This document shows, in pieces, positions 1 to 5,671 of a DNA stretch of 10,204 nt. The position numbers were made by a program, and so were the translations under genes. The notes beneath the pieces were generated by a model. It was not told where the DNA came from, did no database searches, and was given only the letters and a program-made list of their open reading frames with translations. Each line of letters opens with the position of its first letter. Within the stretch, counting starts at the first letter, position 1. This DNA comes from Chloroflexota bacterium (GTDB lineage: Bacteria; Chloroflexota; UBA11872): assembly GCA_028875175.1 (NCBI GenBank), contig JAPPFO010000100.1, positions 1 through 10,204 of the forward strand, given 5' to 3'.

Positions 1-267
1 GTCTTCCGTTCGGGTGACCAGGCCCGCGACAACCAGCCGATCCACCGTTTGCGACATCGTTTGGCTGCTGAGCAACTGCCAGTTGGCCAGGTCCTTCATG
101 CGACGCGGGCCACGCCGACGGAGCGCGCGCAGCGTCCGGTATTCCGGCAGGGTAAGTCTCAAGCTGGCTTCACGAGTTTCGGCGAAGCGCTGCGCAATAC
201 GCGCGAGGCGCGAACCAAGAACCGCCAATTCAGCCGCGACTTGAGCGCCTGACCCGTCGACGTTCAT
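1..267 (-). CDS. MarR-family transcriptional regulator, N-terminal part (cut by window edge)
   Basis: The frame reads from ATG at 267 down to position 1 without a stop, giving 89 residues; the C-terminus lies outside the window. After an N-terminal helix (about residues 9-35) comes a winged helix-turn-helix of MarR type. It begins LTLPEYRTLRALRRRG (38-53), continues RMKDLANWQ (56-64), then a recognition helix and turn SSQTMSQTVDRLVVAGLV (67-84). That last block matches the usual MarR pattern of a recognition helix followed by a leucine- and glycine-containing turn into the wing, and the wing itself would lie just past the edge. MarR proteins act as dimers on inverted-repeat operators, usually as ligand-responsive repressors and often of their own promoter. 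The start is chosen by the normal spacing between N-terminus and wHTH. The ribosome site is weak: AGGGA lies about 14 nt upstream. The effector and targets cannot be inferred from this fragment. Confidence 0.85.
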   Translation of the reverse strand, partial: MNVDGSGAQVAAELAVLGSRLARIAQRFAETREASLRLTLPEYRTLRALRRRGPRRMKDLANWQLLSSQTMSQTVDRLVVAGLVTRTED

Positions 268-294
268 CAGTTTACCGAATGTTCCCTTTGACGG

Positions 295-323
295 ATGATA
301 CGGGAATCGTACGAGTTGTGCAA
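295..323 (-). promoter_or_regulatory. Candidate sigma70-like promoter for the MarR gene, with a small dyad in its spacer
   Basis: On the minus strand TTGCAC (323-318) is followed by exactly 17 bases and then TATCAT (300-295). The -10 box matches TATAAT at five of six bases; the -35 box matches clearly only in its TTG. Transcription would start near 288, about 20 bases before the ATG at 267. A perfect short dyad, TACG-N5-CGTA (299-311), covers part of the spacer and the edge of the -10 box. That is where an autorepressor would bind, but four-base arms are too short to be convincing alone. Confidence 0.4.
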
Positions 324-354
324 GTCGCTGAGCCCTCGAGGCCGTGCCTGGGCG

Positions 355-367
355 AGCCCTGTGGGCT
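355..367. other. Small hairpin at the end of the protease gene
   Basis: AGCCC-TGT-GGGCT is a perfect five-base stem with a three-base loop, overlapping the TAG stop codon of the protease gene (368-366). No T-tract follows on the minus strand, so it is not a classical rho-independent terminator. GAGCCCT also occurs twice as a direct repeat (330-336 and 354-360), which allows alternative pairings. Read-through from the protease gene toward the MarR gene is possible. Confidence 0.25.
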
Positions 368-2789
368 AGTGCGGGGGGCCGTCGTGCCAGCGGCGGGCGA
401 ATTGGTTCAGGCGGGCTTGCGCCGCACCGAACACCGTGTCTGAAGAAAAGCGGCCCAACCTGTCCGGGGTCCCGGCGGAACGACCGGTGAGCAGTTCAAC
501 GGCCTCGGCCACATGCGCTGCGGCGTATATGTGGAACGTGCCGTCGTCCACCGCGCCCGTCACGTCCCAGCGCAGCGTCAGATTCCGGGCATTGCTGGCC
601 GGAATGAGTACGCCTTGCTCCCCGGTGAGCCCTTGGCGTACGCAGAGGTCATAGAATCCCTCGATCTTCTGCGTCACGCCGCCCACGGCCTGCACCTCAC
701 CATGCTGGTTCACCGACCCGGTCACGGCCGTGCCCTGGTCAAGGGGGTAGTCGGACAGCGCTGACAGCAAGACCAGCAGTTCCGCCAGCGAGGCACTGTC
801 ACCTTCCACACCCCAGTAGGACTGCTCAAACGCAATGCTGGCGCTCATGGTCAGCGGGCCGTCCAGGCCAAACGTGCCATTCAGAAACCCGGCCAGGATC
901 ATGGCGCCCTTGTCGTGGATGGGTCCCGACAACTTCGCTTCCCGGTCGATGCTGATGACCCCATCGCGTCCTGCAAACACCCGGGCCGTGATTCGATTCG
1001 GCTGACCGAATTCGTGGCTGCCGACGCCGACGACTGTCAAGCCATTCACCTGGCCGACGGCCGAACCATCCGCGTCGATCATCACCGTGCCGTCCGCCAT
1101 GCGGTCGCGAAGCTGGGTCTCCAGGCGGTTAGACCGGTGAATGCGTTCGTCGATGGACGCCCACACGTCTTCCTCGGTCACGACGTCTCCGCCTCGGCGC
1201 CGGGCCCAGTACTCCGCCTCGCGCACGATGTCGCTGATGTCTCCGAATTGAGTGGAGAGCTTGGTGCGGTCGCCGGCCAGCCGCACGCCCTCTTCGACGA
1301 TCCGCGCCACGGCGGATCGGTCGAAGTGCCGCAGGCCCTCATCGGCGCAGCGGGCTGCGATGAACCGCGCGTAGCGCATGGAGTTCTCCGCGTTCAGTTC
1401 GATTTCCGTCTCGAACTCCGCGAGGACCTTGAAGAGTTGCCCAAAGTCGGGGTCAAGCTCGTAAAGCAGCGCGTAAACGTCGGGCGAACCGACCAGCGCG
1501 ACCTTGACATCCAGCGGGATCGGTTGCGGCTCAAGCCGAACCGACAGGGGCAGGCCAAGGTCCTCGGCCGCGCTTTCAATTCGCACTCGTTCATTGCGCA
1601 GAGCGCGCTTGAGGGCGGCGTAGGACGTGCCGGATTGCAGCAGGTCGTTCGCGTCCAGAACCAGGTAGCCGCCGTTCGCCCGGTGCAGGGCTCCGGGCTG
1701 AATCAGCGTGAAGTCGGTGACGCTGACGCCCAATTCCGTCCGCGTCTCGACCCGGCCGAACAGGTGCGGATGGGTGGGGTGGGTATCGCGCACCAGGGGC
1801 GCGCCGGTGCCTGGCTCGTGCGTGACCAGCACGTTGACGCGATAGGGGACGTACGGGTCGGACTGAGGACCCGGCCCCTGCGTTGGCAGCGCGGTTGAGT
1901 CGGACTCCAGGAAGTTTTCATGGTGCTGGGTAATGTGAGATTCGATGGCATCGAGATGCGTGGTGACATGCGGCAGGGCCTGGTACTCCTCGCGCAAGTC
2001 ATCCAGGAGGGGACGCGCCACGCTGCGCGCCACGTCGGCGCTCAGTTCGCTGAGCGTGGAGCGCGCCGCGCGCTGGCGTCGCCGCAGGCGCCGCATCAGG
2101 CGCCCCAGCCGCTCCTCGAGTTCCTGGCTGGCTGCCTGGATGCGTTCGCGCTCGGCCTCCGGCAGGTCGCGCAGCGCCTCGCTCGACATCGGGCGGCCGT
2201 CCCGAATCGGCGACACGCCCAGCCCCGCTGGCAGTTGTCTGACCTCGAAGCCGCGGTCCGAGGCTTGCTGTTCGAACGTGCTAAAGGCCTCGCGCCGCTC
2301 CGTTTGCACGGCCTGCGTCACCGCGTCGCGCTGGTTCTGGTACTCCTCGGTGTCGAAGGCGCGCTGCATGTCGTGGCGCAGGGTTTCCACAACCTCGCGC
2401 AGTTGGGTTCGAAAGGTAGGGGCCTGGCCGGCGGGCAATCGCAGGGCGAGCGGTCGGTGGCTATCGTCAAAGTTGTGGACGTAGCACCAGTCGTCCGCGG
2501 AGGGGCGGCGCGCGGCTTCGGCCTGCAGCCGCGCCATGATCATTGACGTGCGGCCGGTGCCCGGAATGCCGGCGGCGTAAATGTTGAACCCGCGGCTGCG
2601 AATGTCCACGCCGAATTCGAGCGAGCGTTCGGCTCGCTCCTGGCCGATCAGCGCGTCGGGCGGCGTGAGCTCCGCGGTGGAACGAAACGGCAGGTCGCCT
2701 GGGCCGCAGGTCCACCGCACCTCAGCGGCCGTGAGTCGCCGTGCTCCGCCGCCTGATCTGTTTCGATCTGACACGCCCGAACTGGCCAT
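366..2789 (-). CDS. Lon-related ATP-dependent protease, AAA_32 / peptidase S16 type (YcbZ/LonB-like)
   Basis: This is an 807-residue fusion of an AAA+ ATPase and a Lon-type serine protease, expected to unfold and degrade proteins in the cytosol. Near the N-terminus is LIGQERAERSLEFG (47-60), then a Walker A-like loop GIPGTGRTS (74-82) in which arginine stands for the usual lysine. A long charged helical insertion (about 125-295) looks like a coiled coil. GGYLVLDANDLL (373-384) is the Walker B region, and LFKVLAEFETEI (452-463) lies in a block typical of this family. The C-terminal Lon domain (about 570-770) carries VEGDSAS (661-667) and VGGVTQK (702-708). This gives a Ser665-Lys708 dyad 43 residues apart, the same distance as in E. 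coli Lon (679 and 722). There is no Lon N-terminal substrate domain and no membrane segment, so it is neither classical LonA nor archaeal membrane LonB. The start at 2789 is supported by GGAGGG seven bases upstream. The gene is divergent from the hydroxyacid dehydrogenase. Substrates are unknown. Confidence 0.93.
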   Translation of the reverse strand: MASSGVSDRNRSGGGARRLTAAEVRWTCGPGDLPFRSTAELTPPDALIGQERAERSLEFGVDIRSRGFNIYAAGIPGTGRTSMIMARLQAEAARRPSADDWCYVHNFDDSHRPLALRLPAGQAPTFRTQLREVVETLRHDMQRAFDTEEYQNQRDAVTQAVQTERREAFSTFEQQASDRGFEVRQLPAGLGVSPIRDGRPMSSEALRDLPEAERERIQAASQELEERLGRLMRRLRRRQRAARSTLSELSADVARSVARPLLDDLREEYQALPHVTTHLDAIESHITQHHENFLESDSTALPTQGPGPQSDPYVPYRVNVLVTHEPGTGAPLVRDTHPTHPHLFGRVETRTELGVSVTDFTLIQPGALHRANGGYLVLDANDLLQSGTSYAALKRALRNERVRIESAAEDLGLPLSVRLEPQPIPLDVKVALVGSPDVYALLYELDPDFGQLFKVLAEFETEIELNAENSMRYARFIAARCADEGLRHFDRSAVARIVEEGVRLAGDRTKLSTQFGDISDIVREAEYWARRRGGDVVTEEDVWASIDERIHRSNRLETQLRDRMADGTVMIDADGSAVGQVNGLTVVGVGSHEFGQPNRITARVFAGRDGVISIDREAKLSGPIHDKGAMILAGFLNGTFGLDGPLTMSASIAFEQSYWGVEGDSASLAELLVLLSALSDYPLDQGTAVTGSVNQHGEVQAVGGVTQKIEGFYDLCVRQGLTGEQGVLIPASNARNLTLRWDVTGAVDDGTFHIYAAAHVAEAVELLTGRSAGTPDRLGRFSSDTVFGAAQARLNQFARRWHDGPPH

Positions 2790-2796
2790 GCTCCAG

Positions 2797-2802
2797 CCCT
2801 CC
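2797..2802 (-). promoter_or_regulatory. Ribosome binding site of the protease gene
   Basis: GGAGGG on the minus strand, with a seven-base gap to the ATG at 2789, is a near-perfect Shine-Dalgarno sequence and fixes the start of the protease. It lies outside the inverted repeat at 2830-2889, so a fold there would not hide it directly. Confidence 0.75.
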
Positions 2803-2829
2803 GGGCGGCAAGCGCGCGAAGTCTAGCAG

Positions 2830-2889
2830 CGGACCCTGCTCCCGCGTTCGCCGAAATCTCTACACTGCGGACGCCTGAGCCAGGGTCCG
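2830..2889. repeat. Long imperfect inverted repeat between the divergent protease and dehydrogenase genes
   Basis: The arms 2830-2851 and 2867-2889 pair as follows. Nine bases CGGACCCTG / CAGGGTCCG pair perfectly. After a one-base bulge (C2880), CTC pairs with GAG. After a 2x2 mismatch, GCGTTCGC pairs with GCGGACGC with one G-T wobble. In total 20 pairs close a 15-base loop (2852-2866). The repeat ends five bases before the dehydrogenase ATG, and its right arm contains AGGG, the only Shine-Dalgarno-like sequence for that gene. It could be a DNA operator serving both genes or an RNA hairpin that hides the ribosome site. No T-tract follows on either side, so a terminator is unlikely. The pairing is directly visible; the role is inference. 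Confidence 0.6.
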
Positions 2890-2894
2890 ACCTC

Positions 2895-3851
2895 ATGAAA
2901 ATCCTCATTTACATGCCCAGTCACTGGGCAGACGAGTGGACCGAGATGCCGGCGCTCTTCCCGGATCACGACTTCGCCTTCGTTTACGAGGTGTCCGCCG
3001 CGGTCGCCGAGATTCGGGACGCCGAAGTCTTGATCGTGCTCGGCGCGGCGGTCGAGCCCGAAGTGCTTGACGCCGGCACGTCGCTAAAGTGGCTGCAGGT
3101 GGCCAGCGCGGGAATCGACTCGCTTGCCGCCCTGGGGGCCGACCGCTACGGCCATCTCGTCGTCACCAACGCGCGGGCGCTGCTGGCCTCGCATGTGGCC
3201 GAGTCGGCCGTGGCGTTGCTGACGGCCCTGACCCGCGGAATCCACTTTTCCGCCTTGCGACAGGCCGAGCATCGCTGGGACAACAGCTACGACTATGACG
3301 AGGTGGCCGGCAAGCGGGCGCTGGTTGTCGGCGTCGGCGGCATCGGCCGCGCCGTTGCCAGCCGCTATCACGCCCTTGAGATGGAAGTCCGCGGGGCCGA
3401 CGTGTTCGCCGGCGAGCCGGACAACGCCCTCAAGTCGGTTCATCCGGTATCGGAATTGCTTGATCTGCTTCCCGAGACTGACGTGCTGACCCTGTGCTGC
3501 CCCTACACGCCGCAGACCCATCACATCGTCAATCAGGCAGTGCTTGACGCACTACCTGACGATGCCTATCTCATCAACGTAGCCCGCGGCCCATGCGTCG
3601 ACACGGCCGCCTTGATCCGGACCGTGCGCGCGGGCCGGCTGCGCGGCGTGGGGTTGGATGTCGTGGAACAGGAGCCCCATCCGCCCGACAGTGAAGTCTG
3701 GGACCTGCGGAACGTCCTAATCACGCCCCACATGGCCGGTGCCTCGCCCCGCCGAGGCGAGCGCGTGGTCCCCTTCGTGACCGACAACCTGCGGCGATAT
3801 ATCCGTGGCGAGCCGCTCAACAACGTCGTGGATCTGGCCCGCGGTTTCTAG
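2895..3851 (+). CDS. D-isomer-specific 2-hydroxyacid dehydrogenase (NAD-binding)
   Basis: The 318-residue protein reversibly reduces a 2-keto acid to a D-2-hydroxy acid with NAD(P)H in the cytosol. The substrate-binding half includes VASAGIDSL (69-77), matching the family's AGxD turn. The Rossmann half has GVGGIG (146-151) with an acidic residue, Asp169, 18 positions after the last glycine, which favours NAD over NADP. The catalytic triad is visible: Arg231 in INVARGP, Glu260 in EQEP and His279 in ITPHMAG. Length is normal for the short form; there is no C-terminal ACT domain, so it is not a typical SerA phosphoglycerate dehydrogenase. Members of this size act on glyoxylate, hydroxypyruvate, 2-ketoisocaproate and others, so the substrate is open. 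The start ATG has only a weak ribosome site (AGGG, nine bases upstream), which lies in the right arm of the inverted repeat at 2830-2889. Its 3' end faces the SDR gene across 48 bases with no clear terminator. Confidence 0.93.
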   Translation: MKILIYMPSHWADEWTEMPALFPDHDFAFVYEVSAAVAEIRDAEVLIVLGAAVEPEVLDAGTSLKWLQVASAGIDSLAALGADRYGHLVVTNARALLASHVAESAVALLTALTRGIHFSALRQAEHRWDNSYDYDEVAGKRALVVGVGGIGRAVASRYHALEMEVRGADVFAGEPDNALKSVHPVSELLDLLPETDVLTLCCPYTPQTHHIVNQAVLDALPDDAYLINVARGPCVDTAALIRTVRAGRLRGVGLDVVEQEPHPPDSEVWDLRNVLITPHMAGASPRRGERVVPFVTDNLRRYIRGEPLNNVVDLARGF

Positions 3852-3899
3852 CTACGCGACACGCGCTCAGGCGGTGCCGTCGAATCCTGTCAGCGGCGC

Positions 3900-4679
3900 C
3901 TAGATCGTGTTGCTCAGACCGCCGTCAATCGCGATTGCCGCGCCGGTAATGTAGGCCGCACGGGGTGAAACCAAGAACGCCACCAGGTCGGCCACCTCGT
4001 CCGGGTTCCCGATGCGGCCAAGCGGTACGCCCACGCCGGCGCGCTCGTAAAACTCGTCCAGCGTGCCGTGGCGTCCGGTCGTTTCCCAGCGGCGTTCCCA
4101 CTGGGCGCTGCGGATCGACCCGAGCATCACGGTGTTCACGCGTACGCCCGCGTCGGCGTATTCCTTGGACATGGCCTTGGTCAGGGCAATGCCGGCGGCG
4201 CGGGTGACGGACGTAGGCACCGAAGCCTGCGACGGCTCGCGCCCGCCGGTGGAAGTGATGTTGACGATGGATCCGCCGCCCCGACGCAGGTAGGGCAAGG
4301 CCGCCCGCGAGCAACGGATGGCGCCGAACAGCTTGACGTCAAGATCGGCTTGCCAGATCTCATCGCTCGCCCCGTCAAAACGATGAGCTCCCGGACCTCC
4401 CGCGTTGTTCACCACGATGTCCAGGCGGCCCAGGCTACGCACGGCCGTAGCCACAAAGACTCGAGCGTCGTCGGCTCGGCTCAGGTCCGCCTGAATTGGA
4501 AGGACGCGCCGACCGCTTTGCTGCGCAATGTCGTGGGCGGCGTCCTCCAGGACGTTATGGCGCCGCGCGGCGATGGCCACATCGCAGCCCTCGCGGGCGA
4601 GAGCCGCCGCTATCGCCCGGCCGACGCCCTCGCTGCCGCCCGTGACCGCAGCGGCCATGCCCTCAAGCTGGAGATTCAC
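3900..4679 (-). CDS. Short-chain dehydrogenase/reductase family protein with altered active site
   Basis: The 259-residue protein is a FabG-like SDR by fold. TGGSEGVG (13-20) is the dinucleotide-binding loop, AARR (37-40) follows the second strand and suggests NADP, Asp65 sits in the ADLS turn, NNAGG (91-95) is the structural motif, and the end ITGAAIAIDGGLS (244-256) is typical. The active site is not standard. Ser143 is present, but the positions expected for Tyr (13 residues later) and Lys (four more) are Thr156 and Arg160, and the usual Asn in the DVN-L motif is Lys116. There is no tyrosine between Ser143 and Tyr174. Rather than decay, this may mark a divergent SDR subgroup, since the frame is intact and codon use is normal. 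The start is a GTG at 4679, 12 bases after the stop of the upstream 77-residue gene, with no good Shine-Dalgarno sequence, so translational coupling is likely. An internal ATG at codon 8 is an alternative. Substrate unknown. Confidence 0.88.
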   Translation of the reverse strand: MNLQLEGMAAAVTGGSEGVGRAIAAALAREGCDVAIAARRHNVLEDAAHDIAQQSGRRVLPIQADLSRADDARVFVATAVRSLGRLDIVVNNAGGPGAHRFDGASDEIWQADLDVKLFGAIRCSRAALPYLRRGGGSIVNITSTGGREPSQASVPTSVTRAAGIALTKAMSKEYADAGVRVNTVMLGSIRSAQWERRWETTGRHGTLDEFYERAGVGVPLGRIGNPDEVADLVAFLVSPRAAYITGAAIAIDGGLSNTI

Positions 4680-4691
4680 AGCGGATTCGGA

Positions 4692-4925
4692 TCAGGTCGC
4701 GGCGTCTCCGGCTGCCGCGCGCTCACGCATCAGAAGCTCACGCCCCTTGCGGATGATCTCCTCGCGCTGCCGCTGCTGCCAGCTCATCCCGGTCTTGGAG
4801 ATGAACCAGAGGCGACGAGGGTAGCCCGGGATGCCGATCCAGACCACTTCCTGCCACGGCGGCATGCGGGCGGGCGGCGCCACGCCATCCCAGTGCACGG
4901 GGGTTTCGTTGATGGTGAAGGCCAC
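4692..4925 (-). CDS. Small protein of unknown function (77 residues)
   Basis: I do not recognise a family. The protein starts MAFTINETPVHWDG, has a proline- and tryptophan-rich middle (PPWQEVVWIGIPGYPRRLWF, about 22-41) and ends in a charged, probably helical stretch with QQRQREEIIRKGRELL (50-65). There is no signal peptide or membrane segment, so it is likely cytosolic. That it is a real gene is supported by strong GC bias at third positions, by AGGGAG six bases before the GTG start (4937-4932), and by its fit between two genes on the same strand: 21 bases after the membrane-protein gene and 12 bases before the SDR gene. Co-transcription with the SDR suggests a linked job, perhaps a small accessory protein, but nothing in the sequence shows what it does. 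Confidence 0.65.
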   Translation of the reverse strand: MAFTINETPVHWDGVAPPARMPPWQEVVWIGIPGYPRRLWFISKTGMSWQQRQREEIIRKGRELLMRERAAAGDAAT

Positions 4926-4946
4926 AAGTTGCTCCCTGGGCGTCGG

Positions 4947-5285
4947 CTATTCGCGAAGCGACCGCCGCACATTATCGATCAGGCTCCGATGCGCGTCTGG
5001 CGACTGCTCCCGCTCCGCCAGCTTTCGCCGTACGGAGCGTTCGCCGTAGTGCCGCATGGCCATGTACACGGCCGAGGCGACCAGCACGATGATCCCAATC
5101 GCCCCAATCGTGTTCTGCAGTTCCTCCCGAAACCACCAGAACCCCGTGAGCACCCGTAGTCCAATCACGATCAGGTAGATCGTGGCCGTGACTGAGATGG
5201 CGTACGCCAGCCGGCGCCGCATCCCGCTGTAAATCAGGAACGGGATCGTCGCAACCAGCATCCCCAACAGGAGCACGCGGAACAT
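4947..5285 (-). CDS. Small integral membrane protein of unknown function, three predicted segments
   Basis: The 112-residue protein has three hydrophobic stretches: about 3-21 (VLLLGMLVATIPFLIYSG), 26-46 (AYAISVTATIYLIVIGLRVL) and 59-77 (TIGAIGIIVLVASAVYMAM). RRR at 23-25 follows the first segment and a basic, charged tail of about 35 residues follows the third. By the positive-inside rule the N-terminus is outside and the tail is in the cytoplasm. I recognise no enzymatic motif. ATG at 5285 is chosen; a TTG two codons earlier (5291) is also possible, and an in-frame TGA (5297-5295) rules out anything longer. No Shine-Dalgarno sequence is visible. The bases just before the start form one arm of a nine-base inverted repeat (5292-5300 / 5330-5338). 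It is the first gene of a probable operon with the 77-residue protein and the SDR. Confidence 0.72.
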   Translation of the reverse strand: MFRVLLLGMLVATIPFLIYSGMRRRLAYAISVTATIYLIVIGLRVLTGFWWFREELQNTIGAIGIIVLVASAVYMAMRHYGERSVRRKLAEREQSPDAHRSLIDNVRRSLRE

Positions 5286-5291
5286 GGCCAA

Positions 5292-5338
5292 GGGTCAGGC
5301 GCGCATCGCCTGATCGTAGCACCGGCCCTGCCTGACCC
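5292..5338. repeat. Nine-base perfect inverted repeat ahead of the membrane-protein gene
   Basis: GGGTCAGGC (5292-5300) and GCCTGACCC (5330-5338) are exact reverse complements separated by 29 bases. On the minus strand the second arm ends next to the TTG/ATG start region of the membrane-protein gene, so as RNA this would be a hairpin in its leader. As DNA it could be an operator. CATCGCC in the loop can instead pair with GGCGATG at 5349-5355, which would be a competing or pseudoknot-like pairing. Confidence 0.4.
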
Positions 5339-5371
5339 GATTGAGCGGGGCGATGTTTCACCTGAGACTCT

Positions 5372-5406
5372 GGGCTGACCGCACCGCGCAGAGCATCGGT
5401 CACCCC
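5372..5406. repeat. Inverted repeat with one mismatch in the gltB upstream region
   Basis: GGGCTGACCG (5372-5381) pairs with CGGTCACCCC (5397-5406) at nine of ten positions, the mismatch being C5375 against C5403, around a 15-base loop. The centre of each arm is TGACC/GGTCA, the same core found in the repeat at 5292-5338. This suggests a repeated protein-binding half-site as much as an RNA hairpin. Confidence 0.4.
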
Positions 5407-5458
5407 CGCTGGTTGAAGGCGCAATGCCCGCCCATGCGCTAGGCTAGGTATCACCCGC

Positions 5459-5524
5459 ATGACGCTGGCCTTGGCGGCGCATACCGTTCGCGCGGTGGGC
5501 TCCGTCTGGTCCGTCTTCTATTGA
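5459..5524 (+). CDS. Possible 21-codon upstream ORF ahead of gltB
   Basis: ATG at 5459 runs to TGA at 5522-5524 and would encode 21 residues starting MTLALAAHTVRAV and ending GSVWSVFY. It is hydrophobic at the start and has one Trp, one Phe and one Tyr near the end. The only ribosome-site candidate is AGG ten bases upstream, which is weak. An ORF this short arises easily by chance. It is listed because it lies in the leader of a nitrogen-assimilation gene and is followed at once by a possible structured RNA, the arrangement seen in leader-peptide control. There is no run of Glu or Gln codons that would make a direct attenuation model obvious. Confidence 0.15.
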   Translation: MTLALAAHTVRAVGSVWSVFY

Positions 5525-5540
5525 GAGCTGCAACGCCCAC

Positions 5541-5593
5541 CACGCCGATGAACGACCATCGACGAATGACCCGCACCGCAAGGGTCGGGCGTG
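5541..5593 (+). other. Possible three-way-junction RNA fold in the gltB leader
   Basis: CACGCC (5541-5546) pairs with GGCGTG (5588-5593). Enclosed are GATG-aacgac-CATC (5547-5560) and GACCC-gcaccgcaa-GGGTC (5568-5586), which would make a closing stem with two hairpin arms. An alternative helix GCAC(c)GC / GCGTGC (5573-5579 / 5589-5594) competes with both the closing stem and the second arm. The stems are only four to six pairs, so chance is a real possibility. I do not recognise a known riboswitch class, and it lacks the conserved parts I remember of the cyanobacterial glnA glutamine riboswitch. Confidence 0.25.
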
Positions 5594-5656
5594 CTGCGCG
5601 TATATCCAGTCCACGGCCTCCGGCGTCGCGCTAGTCGTTCCACCAGTCGCCTGATC

Positions 5657-5663
5657 GAGAGGA
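5657..5663 (+). promoter_or_regulatory. Ribosome binding site of gltB, deciding the GTG start
   Basis: GAGAGGA ends eight bases before the GTG at 5672 and 17 bases before the in-frame ATG at 5681. The spacing favours GTG as the start, giving a 13-residue propeptide ahead of the catalytic Cys14; ATG at 5681 would leave a ten-residue one. Confidence 0.65.
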
Positions 5664-5671
5664 TCCCTACC

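Larger units (their letters stand above)
5286..5671. other. Divergent intergenic region between the membrane-protein gene and gltB
   Basis: About 390 bases separate the two divergent start codons, the only large gap in the window. I see no convincing conserved gene in it. It holds inverted repeats at 5292-5338 and 5372-5406, overlapping pairings CATCGCC / GGCGATG (5304-5310 / 5349-5355) and AGCGGGG / CCCCGCT (5344-5350 / 5404-5410), and a possible short upstream ORF (5459-5524). It also holds a possible branched RNA fold (5541-5593) and the gltB ribosome site. The pentamer GGTCA or its complement TGACC occurs five times (starting at 5293, 5333, 5376, 5398 and 5567). I could not find a promoter with both boxes well matched at proper spacing for either gene. 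Confidence 0.5.

Noticed and set aside
915..1898. 327-codon plus-strand ORF inside the protease gene
   Set aside because: It is antisense to a protein with clear Walker and Lon motifs and has no recognisable domain of its own.
2861..2866. TACACT as a -10 box for the dehydrogenase gene
   Set aside because: No acceptable -35 box lies 16-18 bases upstream, and four of six matches can occur by chance; it also sits in the loop of the inverted repeat.
3852..3899. Possible bidirectional terminator between the convergent dehydrogenase and SDR genes
   Set aside because: Only a four-base stem CGCG-aca-CGCG (3855-3865) and a loose GC pairing near 3870-3900 are present, with no T-tract on either strand.
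4068..5159. 363-codon plus-strand ORF across the SDR operon
   Set aside because: It is opposite three genes with better evidence (SDR motifs, membrane segments, ribosome site) and its product is low-complexity and unrecognisable.
5413..5450. TTGAAG with TAGGCT/TAGGTA as a gltB promoter
   Set aside because: The spacing to TAGGCT is 21 bases and the boxes are poor matches; the repeated CTAGG is suggestive but not enough.
4972..5460. 162-codon minus-strand ORF overlapping the membrane-protein gene in another frame
   Set aside because: The competing frame encodes three clean hydrophobic segments with positive-inside charges; this one is a hydrophilic, His/Arg/Gly-rich shadow.
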